The notes under the pieces: model-generated | What the model was told of the DNA's origin: nothing | What the model saw: only the letters and a program-made list of their open reading frames with translations | Databases searched by the model: none | Translations under genes and position numbers: made by a program | From: an uncultured Oscillospiraceae bacterium | GTDB lineage: Bacteria; Bacillota; Clostridia; Oscillospirales; Acutalibacteraceae | NCBI GenBank assembly: GCA_900546785.1 | Contig: URED01000025.1 | Location: 1-33,673, forward strand | Reading direction: 5' to 3' | Length of the DNA stretch: 33,673 bases | Shown here: positions 1 to 8,004 of the stretch, piece after piece | How the letters are laid out: the number at the start of each line of letters is the position of its first letter | How positions within the stretch are numbered: the stretch's first letter is position 1

Positions 1-2
1 AT

Positions 3-140
3 TTAGTTTGGGGAGCAATGCGGGGAGCAATGACCTTTGCAAATAAATCAGATTCAGAACAATTTAATACAAATGAAAATGTAAAAAATCGCATAACTAA
101 GCCAAATACCAACATTTGGAAAATAAAAAGGCAGGTTTAA
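3..140 (+). CDS. Partial reading frame at window edge, possible integrase C-terminus
   Basis: A frame open from the first bases runs to TAA at 138-140 and would encode about 45 residues, including a tandem W-G-A-M-R-G-A-M. The body of the gene lies outside the window, so it cannot be identified. Some tyrosine recombinases of Clostridial elements have similar short repeated glycine-containing tails, and the position directly beside the 3' end of a tRNA gene is where such integrases lie. That is inference only. The stop falls inside the tRNA terminator hairpin, which argues against a well-separated native gene. Confidence 0.2.
   Translation, partial: LVWGAMRGAMTFANKSDSEQFNTNENVKNRITKPNTNIWKIKRQV
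10..32. repeat. Short tandem direct repeat
   Basis: GGGGAGCAATG occurs at 10-20 and again at 22-32, a period of 12 bases. In the open frame this gives the doubled Gly-Ala-Met. It lies about 120 bases from the 3' end of the tRNA gene. Confidence 0.6.
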
Positions 141-150
141 AACCTGCCTT
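121..150 (-). terminator. Rho-independent terminator of tRNA-Pro
   Basis: On the minus strand, just downstream of the tRNA, a GC-containing stem (AGGCAGGTTT pairing with AAACCTGCCT) is followed by TTTTTATTTT. The order stem then T-run fits termination of minus-strand transcription. Confidence 0.8.
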
Positions 151-153
151 AAA

Positions 154-230
154 TGGTCGAGGTGACAGGATTTGAACCTGCGGCCCCCACGTCCCGAACG
201 TGGTGCTCTACCAAACTGAGCCACACCTCG
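154..230 (-). tRNA. tRNA-Pro (anticodon CGG)
   Basis: Read on the minus strand, the 77-nt gene has a 7-bp acceptor stem (CGAGGTG/CACCTCG), a D stem GCTC/GAGC, an anticodon stem CCACG/CGTGG closing the loop TTCGGGA (anticodon CGG, reading CCG proline codons), and a T arm with TTCAAAT. Discriminator A is followed by an encoded CCA. All four arms can be paired by eye. The terminator lies four bases downstream. tRNA 3' ends are common integration targets, which matters for the frame at the window edge. Confidence 0.95.
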
Positions 231-311
231 ATTGATTTTGCACTTGATATTATTGCACATTTCAAATGATTTTGCAACACTTATTTTTGCAAATTGTAAT
301 ATTTCTGTTTT

Positions 312-340
312 TTGACATATTCGCCCCGATATGATAACAT
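312..340 (+). promoter_or_regulatory. Promoter of the arabinofuranosidase gene
   Basis: TTGACA (312-317), a 17-base spacer and TAACAT (335-340) form a good housekeeping-type promoter 37 bases before the start codon. The ribosome site CGGGGG follows at 364-369. No obvious operator palindrome was seen. Confidence 0.6.
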
Positions 341-376
341 AATTTTATAAGTAATTACCAAATCGGGGGTTAAACT

Positions 377-2776
377 ATGAAAAGATTTTTTGCAGCGCTG
401 CTTTCGGCGGCATTGCTGGCCGCCGCCTGCCTGCCCGCTTACGCGGCTGAAACCGCGCAACTGAACATTTCGGCAGACGGCATTTCACATGAAGTTTCCG
501 AAAATCTTTACGGCGTATTTATTGAGGATATTTCAAAAGCCGGAGACGGCGGACTGGTTGCCAATCTTGTTTACAACAACAGTTTTGAATACAACGATAC
601 TGCCGAGGAAAACGCCGAGCTTAACGAGGCTTACTGGAATTTTACCAACATAGAGCACGCGATCTCCACTGCTCAGCCCATGAACGAAAACAATACGCAT
701 TATGAGCAGCTGACCGTTTCCGGGCGCGGACTGATCACAAATCTGGGCTGTGTTGAGCACTGGGATTACAAAACTTATGACCCGAATGAAGATTTGCAGC
801 AGGTTGCAGATATGGGCTTTAAGGAAGGACTTTCCTACGATTTTTCCTGTTATATAAAGAACATTGATTTTGACGGCGAGGTGCAGGTATATCTTGACGG
901 GGATAAAAACCCGTCAACAGCATATCAACTTGATATTTCAAACACCGGTGCGGACTGGCGCAAGGTGGAAGCCACGCTTGAATCCGCAGCCACGGAGGAT
1001 GGTGCTCTTACGATCGAATTCAACGGCACGGGCACGCTCTATATTGATTTCGTGCAGCTGATACCGCAGGACGCATACGGCTACGGGCAGGAGCAATGGC
1101 AATACACACCGCTGCGCGCAGATCTTGTTGACGCACTTCAGAAGCTGAACCCTTCTTTTATCAGATTTCCCGGCGGCTGTTTTTGCGAGGGTGACTCGCT
1201 GGAAAGGCTATTTGACTGGAAAGCGACGATAGGTCCCGTCGAGGAACGCGAACAGAGCTACAATGTTTGGCGCAACGACGCGGCGGGCGACTATTATATC
1301 AATTCCAACGCGATGGGCTACGGCGAGTACTTTAACCTGTGCGCCGATCTGGGCGCCGAGCCGATACCCTGCCTCAACGTTGGCCTTACCTGCCAGGGTC
1401 GCAACGGATATGACATCAACGTTGATGCACTTCAAAAACTTTCCATGACGGACGATGAGTTCAGGCAATACCTGATTGACGTGCGCGGTTATTCCGAGGA
1501 CGACAGCGAGGGAATTGAAAACCGCATAAATGAGGTAAACGGCCTGGGCTATACGAGCGAGGCGGATTTTGACGCTTATCTGGAAACGATCGCGCTGACC
1601 CCCGGCACTGCCGAATGGGAAAATTACGTGCAGGACATACTTGATCTTATTGAGTATGCAAACGGCGACGCGACTACCACCTATTGGGGCGCCATAAGAG
1701 CGGCAAACGGCCACGAGGAACCGTACGGTCTTGAATACATAGGACTTGGCAACGAAAACTGGGGCGAGGTATTTTGGCGCAATTTTGACGCGCTTTACAA
1801 AGAAGTTAAAGCGGCTTATCCCGATATTACCGTAATAACGACATCCGGCACATGGCTGGACGGCAATGATTTTGACATTGCATGGGAGACGGTCAATTCT
1901 CAATACCGTGACTGCATCGTTGACGAGCATTACTATACCTCCGGCAGCTATATGTATGAGATAAATGACCGGTATGACAGCTATGACCGCACCGGCGCCA
2001 AGGTGTTCGTTGGCGAATACGCGGCAACAGCGGACGGCGTGGGCACGCTGCAGACAAAGAGCAACATTCTGGAGGCTGTTGAGGAAGCGGCATATATGAC
2101 CGGCTTTGAGCGCAACAGCGATATTGTTGCGATGGCGGCATACGCCCCAACCTTTGCGAAGATCAATTCGCAGAACTGGACAGTGAATATGATCTGGTTC
2201 GATTCACAGCGCACCGTGCTTACCCCGGCATACTTTACGCAGATGCTTTACGCAAACAACATCGGCACAAAATATGTGGACGCGGCTTTTTCTACCGAGA
2301 TACCCGTTACGGAACTTGCGCAATCCGTAACCGTTGACGAAGAGGAACAGGCGATATATATTAAGCTTGTAAATTCCAGCGGTGAGGCACGGAGCGTGGA
2401 TCTGAACCTCAGCGGCTTCGGTAATATAAATTATGCTTCTAATCAATTCATCTCTGCGGATTACAAATCCGCCTGCAACGAGATAGACACGGAATACTAC
2501 GTTGCCCCGCAGGAGGAACAGCTTGCCGTTAACGGCGAGACCGTTACGGTGGACACTGGCAAATACAGTGTAAACGTGATCAGAATAGCATACGGCAGCA
2601 ATGACGGCAGCACGCTGTATCAGCTGCCCGACGATCTGCCGCAGCAGGTATCCGGCTATCTGCCGCCCGCGCTCAGAGTTGCCATACCCTGCGTCATCGG
2701 CGCCGTTGTGGCGGCAGTTGTCATTGCGGTCATTGCCGTAAAGATCTCAAATAAGAGGAAAAAGAGGAACGGTTAA
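377..2776 (+). CDS. Alpha-L-arabinofuranosidase, GH51, membrane-anchored
   Basis: This enzyme releases terminal arabinose from arabinan- or arabinoxylan-type plant polysaccharides. The 799-residue protein starts with a signal peptide (about residues 1-23, ending AYA-AE). An N-terminal carbohydrate-binding-like region (about 30-230) carries the GVFIEDIS motif typical of the family. The (beta/alpha)8 catalytic domain includes FIRFPGGCF, the acid/base Glu460 in GLGNENWG and the nucleophile Glu547 in VFVGEYAA. A hydrophobic segment near 770-790 followed by KISNKRKKRNG looks like a C-terminal membrane anchor, so the enzyme probably acts outside the cell while held at the membrane. The next gene starts directly after the stop codon, so the two are co-transcribed. 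Substrate preference cannot be told from the sequence. GH51 assignment is by recognised motifs. Confidence 0.92.
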   Translation: MKRFFAALLSAALLAAACLPAYAAETAQLNISADGISHEVSENLYGVFIEDISKAGDGGLVANLVYNNSFEYNDTAEENAELNEAYWNFTNIEHAISTAQPMNENNTHYEQLTVSGRGLITNLGCVEHWDYKTYDPNEDLQQVADMGFKEGLSYDFSCYIKNIDFDGEVQVYLDGDKNPSTAYQLDISNTGADWRKVEATLESAATEDGALTIEFNGTGTLYIDFVQLIPQDAYGYGQEQWQYTPLRADLVDALQKLNPSFIRFPGGCFCEGDSLERLFDWKATIGPVEEREQSYNVWRNDAAGDYYINSNAMGYGEYFNLCADLGAEPIPCLNVGLTCQGRNGYDINVDALQKLSMTDDEFRQYLIDVRGYSEDDSEGIENRINEVNGLGYTSEADFDAYLETIALTPGTAEWENYVQDILDLIEYANGDATTTYWGAIRAANGHEEPYGLEYIGLGNENWGEVFWRNFDALYKEVKAAYPDITVITTSGTWLDGNDFDIAWETVNSQYRDCIVDEHYYTSGSYMYEINDRYDSYDRTGAKVFVGEYAATADGVGTLQTKSNILEAVEEAAYMTGFERNSDIVAMAAYAPTFAKINSQNWTVNMIWFDSQRTVLTPAYFTQMLYANNIGTKYVDAAFSTEIPVTELAQSVTVDEEEQAIYIKLVNSSGEARSVDLNLSGFGNINYASNQFISADYKSACNEIDTEYYVAPQEEQLAVNGETVTVDTGKYSVNVIRIAYGSNDGSTLYQLPDDLPQQVSGYLPPALRVAIPCVIGAVVAAVVIAVIAVKISNKRKKRNG

Positions 2777-3661
2777 ATGAAAAAATTCACTGCGGTTTTA
2801 CTGTCTGTAATTATGTTAGCACTTGCTTTTACAGCCTGTTCCCAAGATGCAAAGTATACGTTTACCCAAAGAACGGCGCAAAACGGTGTTGCCGCCGTTA
2901 CATTCAACTGCGCCGCGCCCTGGGGCAGCCTGCTTGACGGCACACAGTCCTCGGCAAGAGTCAAAAGATTTGCGGCGTACATGGACGCCGTGTCGCCCGA
3001 TTTTATCGGCACGCAGGAGATGAATGCAGACTGGCTTGAAAAGCTGGGAGAACTTATGCCGGATTACGACTCATACGGCGTTGCCCGCGGCGGTGACGAA
3101 AATGAAAAGCAATCCGAGATGAACGCCGTTTTTTGGCTGAAAGACAAATACAATAGGATAGACAGCGGCACATTCTGGCTTTCCGAAACGCCGGATGAAG
3201 AGAGCCGCTATGCGGGTGCGGGCTGCAACAGGATATGCACGTGGGTGCTGCTGGAAGACAAGAACAGCGCAGCGCAGTACCTGTTTATGAACACGCATCT
3301 TGACAATGTGAGCGAAGAGGCACAGGAATACGGCGCAAATGTCATTCTTGAAAGAATGAACGCGCTTACCGCGCAACACCCGGTCACCGCCGTCATTCTT
3401 ACTGGAGATTTTAATCAAACGCGCGGTATGCGCGCGCACAGCGCAGTTTCCGCCGTTTTGAATGACTCGCTCTCTGCTGCCGAAAACGGGGAGATAAAGG
3501 GCACTTATCAGGAATGGGGCGAACAGGACAACACGGAGCCGATCGACTTCATCTTTTCTTCCAATGACCTGCCGGCTGTAGAATACCAAGTGTTAGACGA
3601 TCTATCAAACGGCTATATAAGCGACCATTACGGCGTTTACACGGAGTTTGTCATTGCGTAA
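2777..3661 (+). CDS. Lipoprotein of the endonuclease/exonuclease/phosphatase family
   Basis: The 294-residue protein begins with a lipoprotein signal (LAFTAC, Cys20), so it should sit on the outer face of the membrane. The rest is an endonuclease/exonuclease/phosphatase (DNase I-like) fold: FIGTQEMN (metal-binding Glu), MNTHLDN (His), ILTGDFNQT (Asp/Asn) and the C-terminal ISDHYGVY (catalytic His). Family members hydrolyse phosphodiesters or phosphomonoesters of nucleic acids, lipids or inositides; the substrate here is unknown. It begins on the base after the stop codon of the GH51 gene, with the ribosome site inside that gene's lysine/arginine-rich tail, so it is translationally coupled. 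A secreted phosphodiesterase next to an arabinosidase could work on a shared polymer or simply be co-expressed. Confidence 0.85.
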   Translation: MKKFTAVLLSVIMLALAFTACSQDAKYTFTQRTAQNGVAAVTFNCAAPWGSLLDGTQSSARVKRFAAYMDAVSPDFIGTQEMNADWLEKLGELMPDYDSYGVARGGDENEKQSEMNAVFWLKDKYNRIDSGTFWLSETPDEESRYAGAGCNRICTWVLLEDKNSAAQYLFMNTHLDNVSEEAQEYGANVILERMNALTAQHPVTAVILTGDFNQTRGMRAHSAVSAVLNDSLSAAENGEIKGTYQEWGEQDNTEPIDFIFSSNDLPAVEYQVLDDLSNGYISDHYGVYTEFVIA

Positions 3662-3688
3662 TTTATTAAATACGGCAGCGGCACCTTT

Positions 3689-3727
3689 AGGCGGCAGGGA
3701 GAAATCTTTGCCGCCTTATATTTTTCT
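3689..3727 (+). terminator. Terminator after the GH51 operon
   Basis: AGGCGGCA (3689-3696) pairs with TGCCGCCT (3709-3716) around a 12-base loop and is followed by TATATTTTTCT. It ends the two-gene operon before the MerR promoter. Confidence 0.75.
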
Positions 3728-3737
3728 AAAAAAGTAT

Positions 3738-3767
3738 TGCTTGTGACGCAACGTAATGAAATATAAT
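3738..3767 (+). promoter_or_regulatory. Putative promoter of the MerR-ABC operon
   Basis: TATAAT is at 3762-3767. A candidate -35 (TTGCTT, 3738-3743) is 18 bases away. The stretch GTGACGCAACGTAAT between the elements has partial dyad character, the position where MerR-family proteins bind and untwist over-long spacers. Self-regulation by the first gene is inferred. Confidence 0.4.
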
Positions 3768-3797
3768 ATAAGCATAAACACAGAAAGGGTGAACCGC

Positions 3798-4601
3798 ATG
3801 AAAGAGCACAAAGCAGATAAACAGGGTTTTATGACGGTTGGCGAGATGGCAAAAAGGATGGGCGTAACCGTACGCACGCTGCAATATTATGATAAAGAAG
3901 GGCTGCTGGCGCCTTCTGCCGAGAGTGAGGGCGGCCGGCGGCTCTATACAGATAAAGACCTGATCAAACTGCACCAGATCCTTTCTCTGAAATCATTGGG
4001 ATTTTCCTTAAATGATATAAAGCAGCGCATTATTTCTCTGAACACGCCCGAGGACGTTGCAAACACACTTTCCGAGCAGGCAGACGATATTCGCAAAAAA
4101 ATAGAACAGCTTCAGGCTTCTTTGTCAGCAATAGAACAGTTAAAAGCAGAAGTTTTACAAATGCAGACGGTCAACTTTAAGAAGTATGCAGATATTATTG
4201 TCAATCTGCAAATGAAGAATGAGTTTTATCCTCTTATTAAGCGTTTCGATGATGATACGCTCGACCATATACGCAGTAAATTTGATAAGGAAAGCGGCTT
4301 GGATTTTATGGGCAGATTTAACCGCTTAAGTGATGAAATCGTACAGCTTCAAAAAGAAAATGTACCGCCCGAAAGCGAAAAATGCCAACAGGTTATAAAA
4401 GAATATTGGGACTTGATTATGGAGTTTACAAATGGCGATATGAGTATGCTTCCGAAATTGATGAAAGTTGGCAACATTGATACCGCCACAAACGCTTGGG
4501 AAGAAAGACAAAAAATCGTCAATGATTATGTCGGTCCGGCTTTGCAGGTCTATTTTTCACGCCTTGGGGTGGATCCGTTTGGGGAGATAAAAAATGCGTA
4601 A
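3798..4601 (+). CDS. MerR-family transcriptional regulator
   Basis: A 267-residue regulator whose N-terminal winged helix-turn-helix is clear: MTVGEMAKRMGV, then TVRTLQYYDKEGLL, then RRLYTDKDL and SLKSLGFSLNDIK. A coiled-coil dimerisation helix follows (about residues 90-130). The C-terminal about 130 residues are not a domain I recognise and probably sense the inducer. I chose ATG 3798, which has AGAAAGGGTG seven bases upstream; an in-frame ATG at 3756 lies inside the putative promoter and lacks a ribosome site. It overlaps the following ABC ATPase by 8 bases, so it most likely controls that exporter in response to a compound or stress. Confidence 0.85.
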   Translation: MKEHKADKQGFMTVGEMAKRMGVTVRTLQYYDKEGLLAPSAESEGGRRLYTDKDLIKLHQILSLKSLGFSLNDIKQRIISLNTPEDVANTLSEQADDIRKKIEQLQASLSAIEQLKAEVLQMQTVNFKKYADIIVNLQMKNEFYPLIKRFDDDTLDHIRSKFDKESGLDFMGRFNRLSDEIVQLQKENVPPESEKCQQVIKEYWDLIMEFTNGDMSMLPKLMKVGNIDTATNAWEERQKIVNDYVGPALQVYFSRLGVDPFGEIKNA

Positions 4602-5409
4602 TGCAGTAGAGGTTATCGGGCTAAAGAAAAGCTACGGCAGCAATATGGTTCTTAAGGGGATAGATTTGTGCGTTGCACCGGGAGAGATCTTTGCCCTGCT
4701 CGGTACAAACGGCGCCGGGAAAACAACGGCTCTTGAATGTATTGAGGGTATGCGGAAATATGACAGCGGCAAAATCACCGTAAGCGGAAAAGCGGGTATT
4801 CAGCTGCAATCCTCTTCCCTGCCGGCGCATATCAAGCCCATGGAAGCCGTTAAGTTATTTGCAAAATGGAACAAAGTAAAAACAGACCGCGCGATGCTGA
4901 ACGCCATAGGTATTACGGAGATAGAGAAAAAGCAATACGCGCAGTTATCCACGGGGCAGAAAAGAAGGCTGCATCTTGCGCTTGCGCTGCTTGGAGATCC
5001 GGACGTTATTTTTCTTGACGAGCCGACTGCCGGGCTTGATGTTGACGGCAGGCTTGCGCTGCACGGGCAGATACGCAAACTGAAAGCGCAGGGAAAGACG
5101 ATTATTTTGGCAAGCCACGATATGGCGGAGGTGGAGACTTTGAGCGACCGTATCGCGATCCTGAACGACGGCAATATTGCTTTTTGCGGAACAGCGCAGG
5201 AACTGACCGCCCGCATAGGAAAAAAATATATTATACATATCAAAACACAGACGGGCAGCCATTCGTTTGAAACGGACAATATAGAAAATTCCCTGCTGAA
5301 GCTGCTTGGTGAACTAAAACAGACGGGAACGGAAGTATTGGATATAAAAGTAGACCGCGGCACACTTGAACAGCATTTTATGCAGATAACGGGGAGGGCA
5401 AAAAAATGA
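4594..5409 (+). CDS. ABC transporter ATP-binding protein (ABC-2 exporter type)
   Basis: This is the ATPase half of an export system. It has Walker A (GTNGAGKTT, about residues 37-45), the Q-loop (GIQLQSS), the signature QLSTGQKRR, Walker B (VIFLDEPTAGLD) and the switch histidine in ILASHDMAEVE. At 271 residues it has the usual core plus a short C-terminal extension seen in drug or peptide exporters of the DrrA/CcmA type. It overlaps the MerR gene upstream and the permease downstream (ATGA), so the three genes form one tight operon. The substrate is unknown; a MerR partner suggests export of a toxic small molecule. Confidence 0.92.
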   Translation: MRNAVEVIGLKKSYGSNMVLKGIDLCVAPGEIFALLGTNGAGKTTALECIEGMRKYDSGKITVSGKAGIQLQSSSLPAHIKPMEAVKLFAKWNKVKTDRAMLNAIGITEIEKKQYAQLSTGQKRRLHLALALLGDPDVIFLDEPTAGLDVDGRLALHGQIRKLKAQGKTIILASHDMAEVETLSDRIAILNDGNIAFCGTAQELTARIGKKYIIHIKTQTGSHSFETDNIENSLLKLLGELKQTGTEVLDIKVDRGTLEQHFMQITGRAKK

Positions 5410-6119
5410 GCGCTTTTTTATACAGCGTGGCACTGCAGTGGAAACTGGATATAAGAAGCAGAGCGCTTTTGGTTACATGCTATGTTGTGCCGCTTATCTT
5501 CTTTTTGCTTATGGGCGGTATCTTCACCTCCGTTATGCCGCAGATGAAGGAAACGCTGATACAGTCCATGACGGTTATGACGGTGTCCATGGGGGCGTTT
5601 ATAGGATTGCCGCCGTCACTTGTTGAAACGTATGCGGGAGATATAAAAAAGGTGTACAGGGCAAACGGCGTGCCGCTGTGCTGCGGGCTGATCACGATGT
5701 TTATCTCCGCCTTTATCCATTTGATGATCATGTGCGCCGTGATCCTGCTTTTGGCGCCTGTGCTTTTTGACGCGGCTATGCCCGCAAACCTTTTAGAATT
5801 CCTTGGCGCGCTTGCAGTATATATTGCCGTATCACTCAGCATCGGATGCGTTTTGGGATTGCTTATAAAAAATCAGGCAAAGCTGACGATGGCGGCGCAG
5901 CTTGTTTTTTTACCGTCAATCATGCTTTCCGGCATCATGTTCCCCTCTGATCTGCTGCCGGATTTTCTTAGGACAGCAGGAAAGCTGTTTCCGGCGCCAT
6001 GGGGATATGAATTGATGCTGAACAACGGATTGTGCCTGGGAAACCTATGGTATATATTCATTTTGCTTTGCATTGCCGTGCTTTTATGCGCTGCTCTTCT
6101 GAAAAAGCGCGCTGCATAG
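5406..6119 (+). CDS. ABC-2 type transporter permease
   Basis: A 237-residue membrane protein with about six hydrophobic segments, for instance ALLVTCYVVPLIFFLLMGGI near residue 20 and LLCIAVLLCAALL at the end. The glycine/proline-containing segment LVFLPSIMLSGIMFPSDLLP is characteristic of ABC-2 permeases. Its start overlaps the stop of the ATPase gene by four bases, so it is the membrane partner of that ATPase, probably as a homodimer. No terminator with a T-run is obvious in the 120 bases after it. Confidence 0.88.
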   Translation: MSAFLYSVALQWKLDIRSRALLVTCYVVPLIFFLLMGGIFTSVMPQMKETLIQSMTVMTVSMGAFIGLPPSLVETYAGDIKKVYRANGVPLCCGLITMFISAFIHLMIMCAVILLLAPVLFDAAMPANLLEFLGALAVYIAVSLSIGCVLGLLIKNQAKLTMAAQLVFLPSIMLSGIMFPSDLLPDFLRTAGKLFPAPWGYELMLNNGLCLGNLWYIFILLCIAVLLCAALLKKRAA

Positions 6120-6241
6120 CTTGCCAAACGGATTAAATCACCAAAGATACTTATAAAATTCATTCGCCGCTTTTACCTTTTCTTTGTGGCACGCAGGCAA
6201 AACTTACATATAATAATGAGGAAGTTAAAGCATACATTTCA

Positions 6242-6270
6242 TTGACAGGAGCGGTGGAATATTTTATAAT
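6242..6270 (+). promoter_or_regulatory. Strong promoter of the ZIP transporter gene
   Basis: TTGACA (6242-6247), 17 bases, TATAAT (6265-6270): both hexamers match consensus exactly. Such a promoter would be fully on unless repressed, which fits the operator directly downstream. Confidence 0.8.
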
Positions 6271-6277
6271 ATAAATA

Positions 6278-6297
6278 TAGTTAGTCATAGCTAACTA
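6278..6297 (+). promoter_or_regulatory. Palindromic operator at the ZIP gene transcription start
   Basis: TAGTTAG (6278-6284) and CTAACTA (6291-6297) form a perfect 7-bp inverted repeat with a 6-base centre, starting seven bases after the -10. A repressor here would block initiation. The TTAG...CTAA half-sites resemble sites of DtxR/MntR-type metal regulators, which would suit a metal transporter. The regulator identity is inference. Confidence 0.55.
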
Positions 6298-6319
6298 ATA
6301 AATATCTAACGGTGATAAA

Positions 6320-7102
6320 ATGTATATAAAGGTAATTCAAGGTCTGCTGCTGCCGCTTGCCGGCACAGTTCTCGGCTCGGCCTGCGTTTTCTTTATGAAA
6401 AAGGAGCTGAACCAGAACGTGCAGCGCGTTTTTACGGGATTTGCGGGCGGCGTAATGGTTGCGGCAAGCATATGGAGCCTGCTTATTCCGGCAATGGAGC
6501 AGGCAGACCGTATGGGCAGACTATCATTTATACCGGCAGTGGTGGGCTTCTGGGCAGGCGTGCTGTTTCTTCTTCTGCTGGATACTGTCATTCCCCACCT
6601 GCATCTTGACAGTGAGAAACCGGAGGGCCCGAAAAGCCCGCTTTCAAGATCAACAAAGCTTGTTCTTGCCGTAACGCTGCACAATATACCGGAGGGAATG
6701 GCGGTAGGCGTTGTTTATGCAGCGCTGCTTGCCGGAAGCACGGATATTACGGTAACGGGCGCGCTTGCGCTTTCGCTGGGCATAGCAATTCAAAATTTCC
6801 CGGAGGGCGCAATAATCTCCATGCCGCTTCACAGCCGCGGCACCGGTAAGCTAAAATCATTCTTAGGCGGCGCGCTTTCCGGCATTGTGGAGCCGCTGGG
6901 GGCGGTTATCACGATTCTTGCGGCAAGCCTTGTGACGCCGATACTGCCTTATCTGCTGAGTTTTGCGGCAGGCGCCATGATATACGTTGTGGTTGAAGAG
7001 CTTGTGCCGGAAATGAGCAGCGGCGCCCATTCAAACATAGGCACGATCTGCTTTGCTCTGGGCTTTACCATTATGCTTGCGCTTGACGTTGCCCTTGGCT
7101 GA
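6320..7102 (+). CDS. ZIP-family divalent metal transporter
   Basis: A 260-residue integral membrane protein that imports divalent metals (zinc, iron or manganese in this family). The two signature helices are present: VTLHNIPEGMAVG (HNxPEG, TM4) and AIQNFPEGAII (QNxPEG, TM5), which form the binuclear metal site. About eight hydrophobic segments are visible, and the loop between TM3 and TM4 (HLHLDSEKPEGPK) has histidines of the usual variable metal-binding type. Length matches the bacterial ZupT/GufA group. It is a single-gene unit between its own promoter/operator and a bidirectional terminator, so metal-dependent control is likely. Confidence 0.9.
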   Translation: MYIKVIQGLLLPLAGTVLGSACVFFMKKELNQNVQRVFTGFAGGVMVAASIWSLLIPAMEQADRMGRLSFIPAVVGFWAGVLFLLLLDTVIPHLHLDSEKPEGPKSPLSRSTKLVLAVTLHNIPEGMAVGVVYAALLAGSTDITVTGALALSLGIAIQNFPEGAIISMPLHSRGTGKLKSFLGGALSGIVEPLGAVITILAASLVTPILPYLLSFAAGAMIYVVVEELVPEMSSGAHSNIGTICFALGFTIMLALDVALG

Positions 7103-7121
7103 TAAGCGTAAATAAGTCATT

Positions 7122-7158
7122 AAAAAATGTGCGGACTTTCTTAAGTCCGCACACTTTT
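7122..7158. terminator. Bidirectional terminator between convergent genes
   Basis: GTGCGGACTT (7129-7138) pairs perfectly with AAGTCCGCAC (7143-7152) around TCTT. ACTTTTAA follows on the plus strand and ATTTTTTA on the minus strand, so it serves both the ZIP gene and the AIM24-like gene. Confidence 0.85.
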
Positions 7159-7993
7159 AATATCCAAATGTATTTGACCTTTCAGCCGCCGCCTTGGCGG
7201 ACATTTTGCCCGTTGCGGCAAACAGGCTTTCCGTTGGGGCAACGGGGCACATAAGCACCTTTCCCGTGCCTCTGTAAACATTGACAAGCCCTTCCCCGCT
7301 GACCGCTGAACCTGCAAGGGATCTTGTGGAGCGCTCCACGGTAAATTTCAGGGATGTGCTCCAGCAAACGGCAAGATTTCCGTCTATCTTAAGCTCGTCA
7401 TTATCAAGCTCAATTTCTATAAGTTCATCTGCCGGAACATTGCTTTCCAGCACGGCAACGCCGCTGCCCGCAAGGCTAAGGTTAAACAACCCCTCCCCGC
7501 CTGCAACTGCGGAGGAGATATTTGAGCGCACGGTTATATTGCGCTTCACGGTTCCGTCGCAGGCAAGGAACATACCGTCCTCCACCGTCATGCCGCCCTG
7601 CCATTGAGAAACATCCTGCAAAACGATAAATTTATAGGTAGGTTCCAGCACAAGCATACCGTTTCCGGAATACTCGGGCTTAACAGCGGATTCCTTTGTG
7701 ACGGCGCCTTTTACAAGCTTGCCCAGAAGATCTCCCACGCCTTTAATGCCGCTTGTGGCGCCGACACTGCCGGCGATCCACTGCATGGAACCCGCCTGCG
7801 TGACCACGGAATTGCCGTGCAGCTCGGCAACCACCTGGCGGCGCTTGACGTCCATTTCACTCATAAAATACTCCGTTTGGGCGTTAAAAGCGTTTACGCT
7901 CAGATCCTTTTCATATTCAAGCACTTTAAAGCACCCGAGCGAATCGATGATTTTACGGTTTTGATTTGCTAAATTATGAATATTGAATGACAT
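7157..7993 (-). CDS. AIM24-family (DUF124-like) protein
   Basis: A 278-residue protein of the AIM24/TIGR00266-like beta-barrel family. Seen: a Tyr-Phe-Met-Ser-x-Met region near residue 43, MQWIAGSVGA near 70, EPTYKFIVLQDV, the MTVEDGMFLACDGTV stretch, GGEGLFNLSLAGSG and SGEGLVNVYRGTGKVLMCP. Repeated glycine-rich turns are typical of this trimeric barrel. No signal peptide. The bacterial function is not established; the mitochondrial homologue affects inner-membrane organisation. AAGGAG overlaps the stop codon of the FRG gene eleven bases upstream, so the two are translationally linked. The stop lies at the bidirectional terminator. Confidence 0.82.
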   Translation of the reverse strand: MSFNIHNLANQNRKIIDSLGCFKVLEYEKDLSVNAFNAQTEYFMSEMDVKRRQVVAELHGNSVVTQAGSMQWIAGSVGATSGIKGVGDLLGKLVKGAVTKESAVKPEYSGNGMLVLEPTYKFIVLQDVSQWQGGMTVEDGMFLACDGTVKRNITVRSNISSAVAGGEGLFNLSLAGSGVAVLESNVPADELIEIELDNDELKIDGNLAVCWSTSLKFTVERSTRSLAGSAVSGEGLVNVYRGTGKVLMCPVAPTESLFAATGKMSAKAAAERSNTFGY

Positions 7994-8004
7994 GGCAGAT
8001 CTCC

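Noticed and set aside
54..260. 68-codon minus-strand frame
   Set aside because: It spans the tRNA-Pro gene; such frames across tRNAs are artefacts.
1208..1930. 240-codon minus-strand frame within the GH51 gene
   Set aside because: Antisense shadow of a gene with complete catalytic motifs; no ribosome site or known domain.
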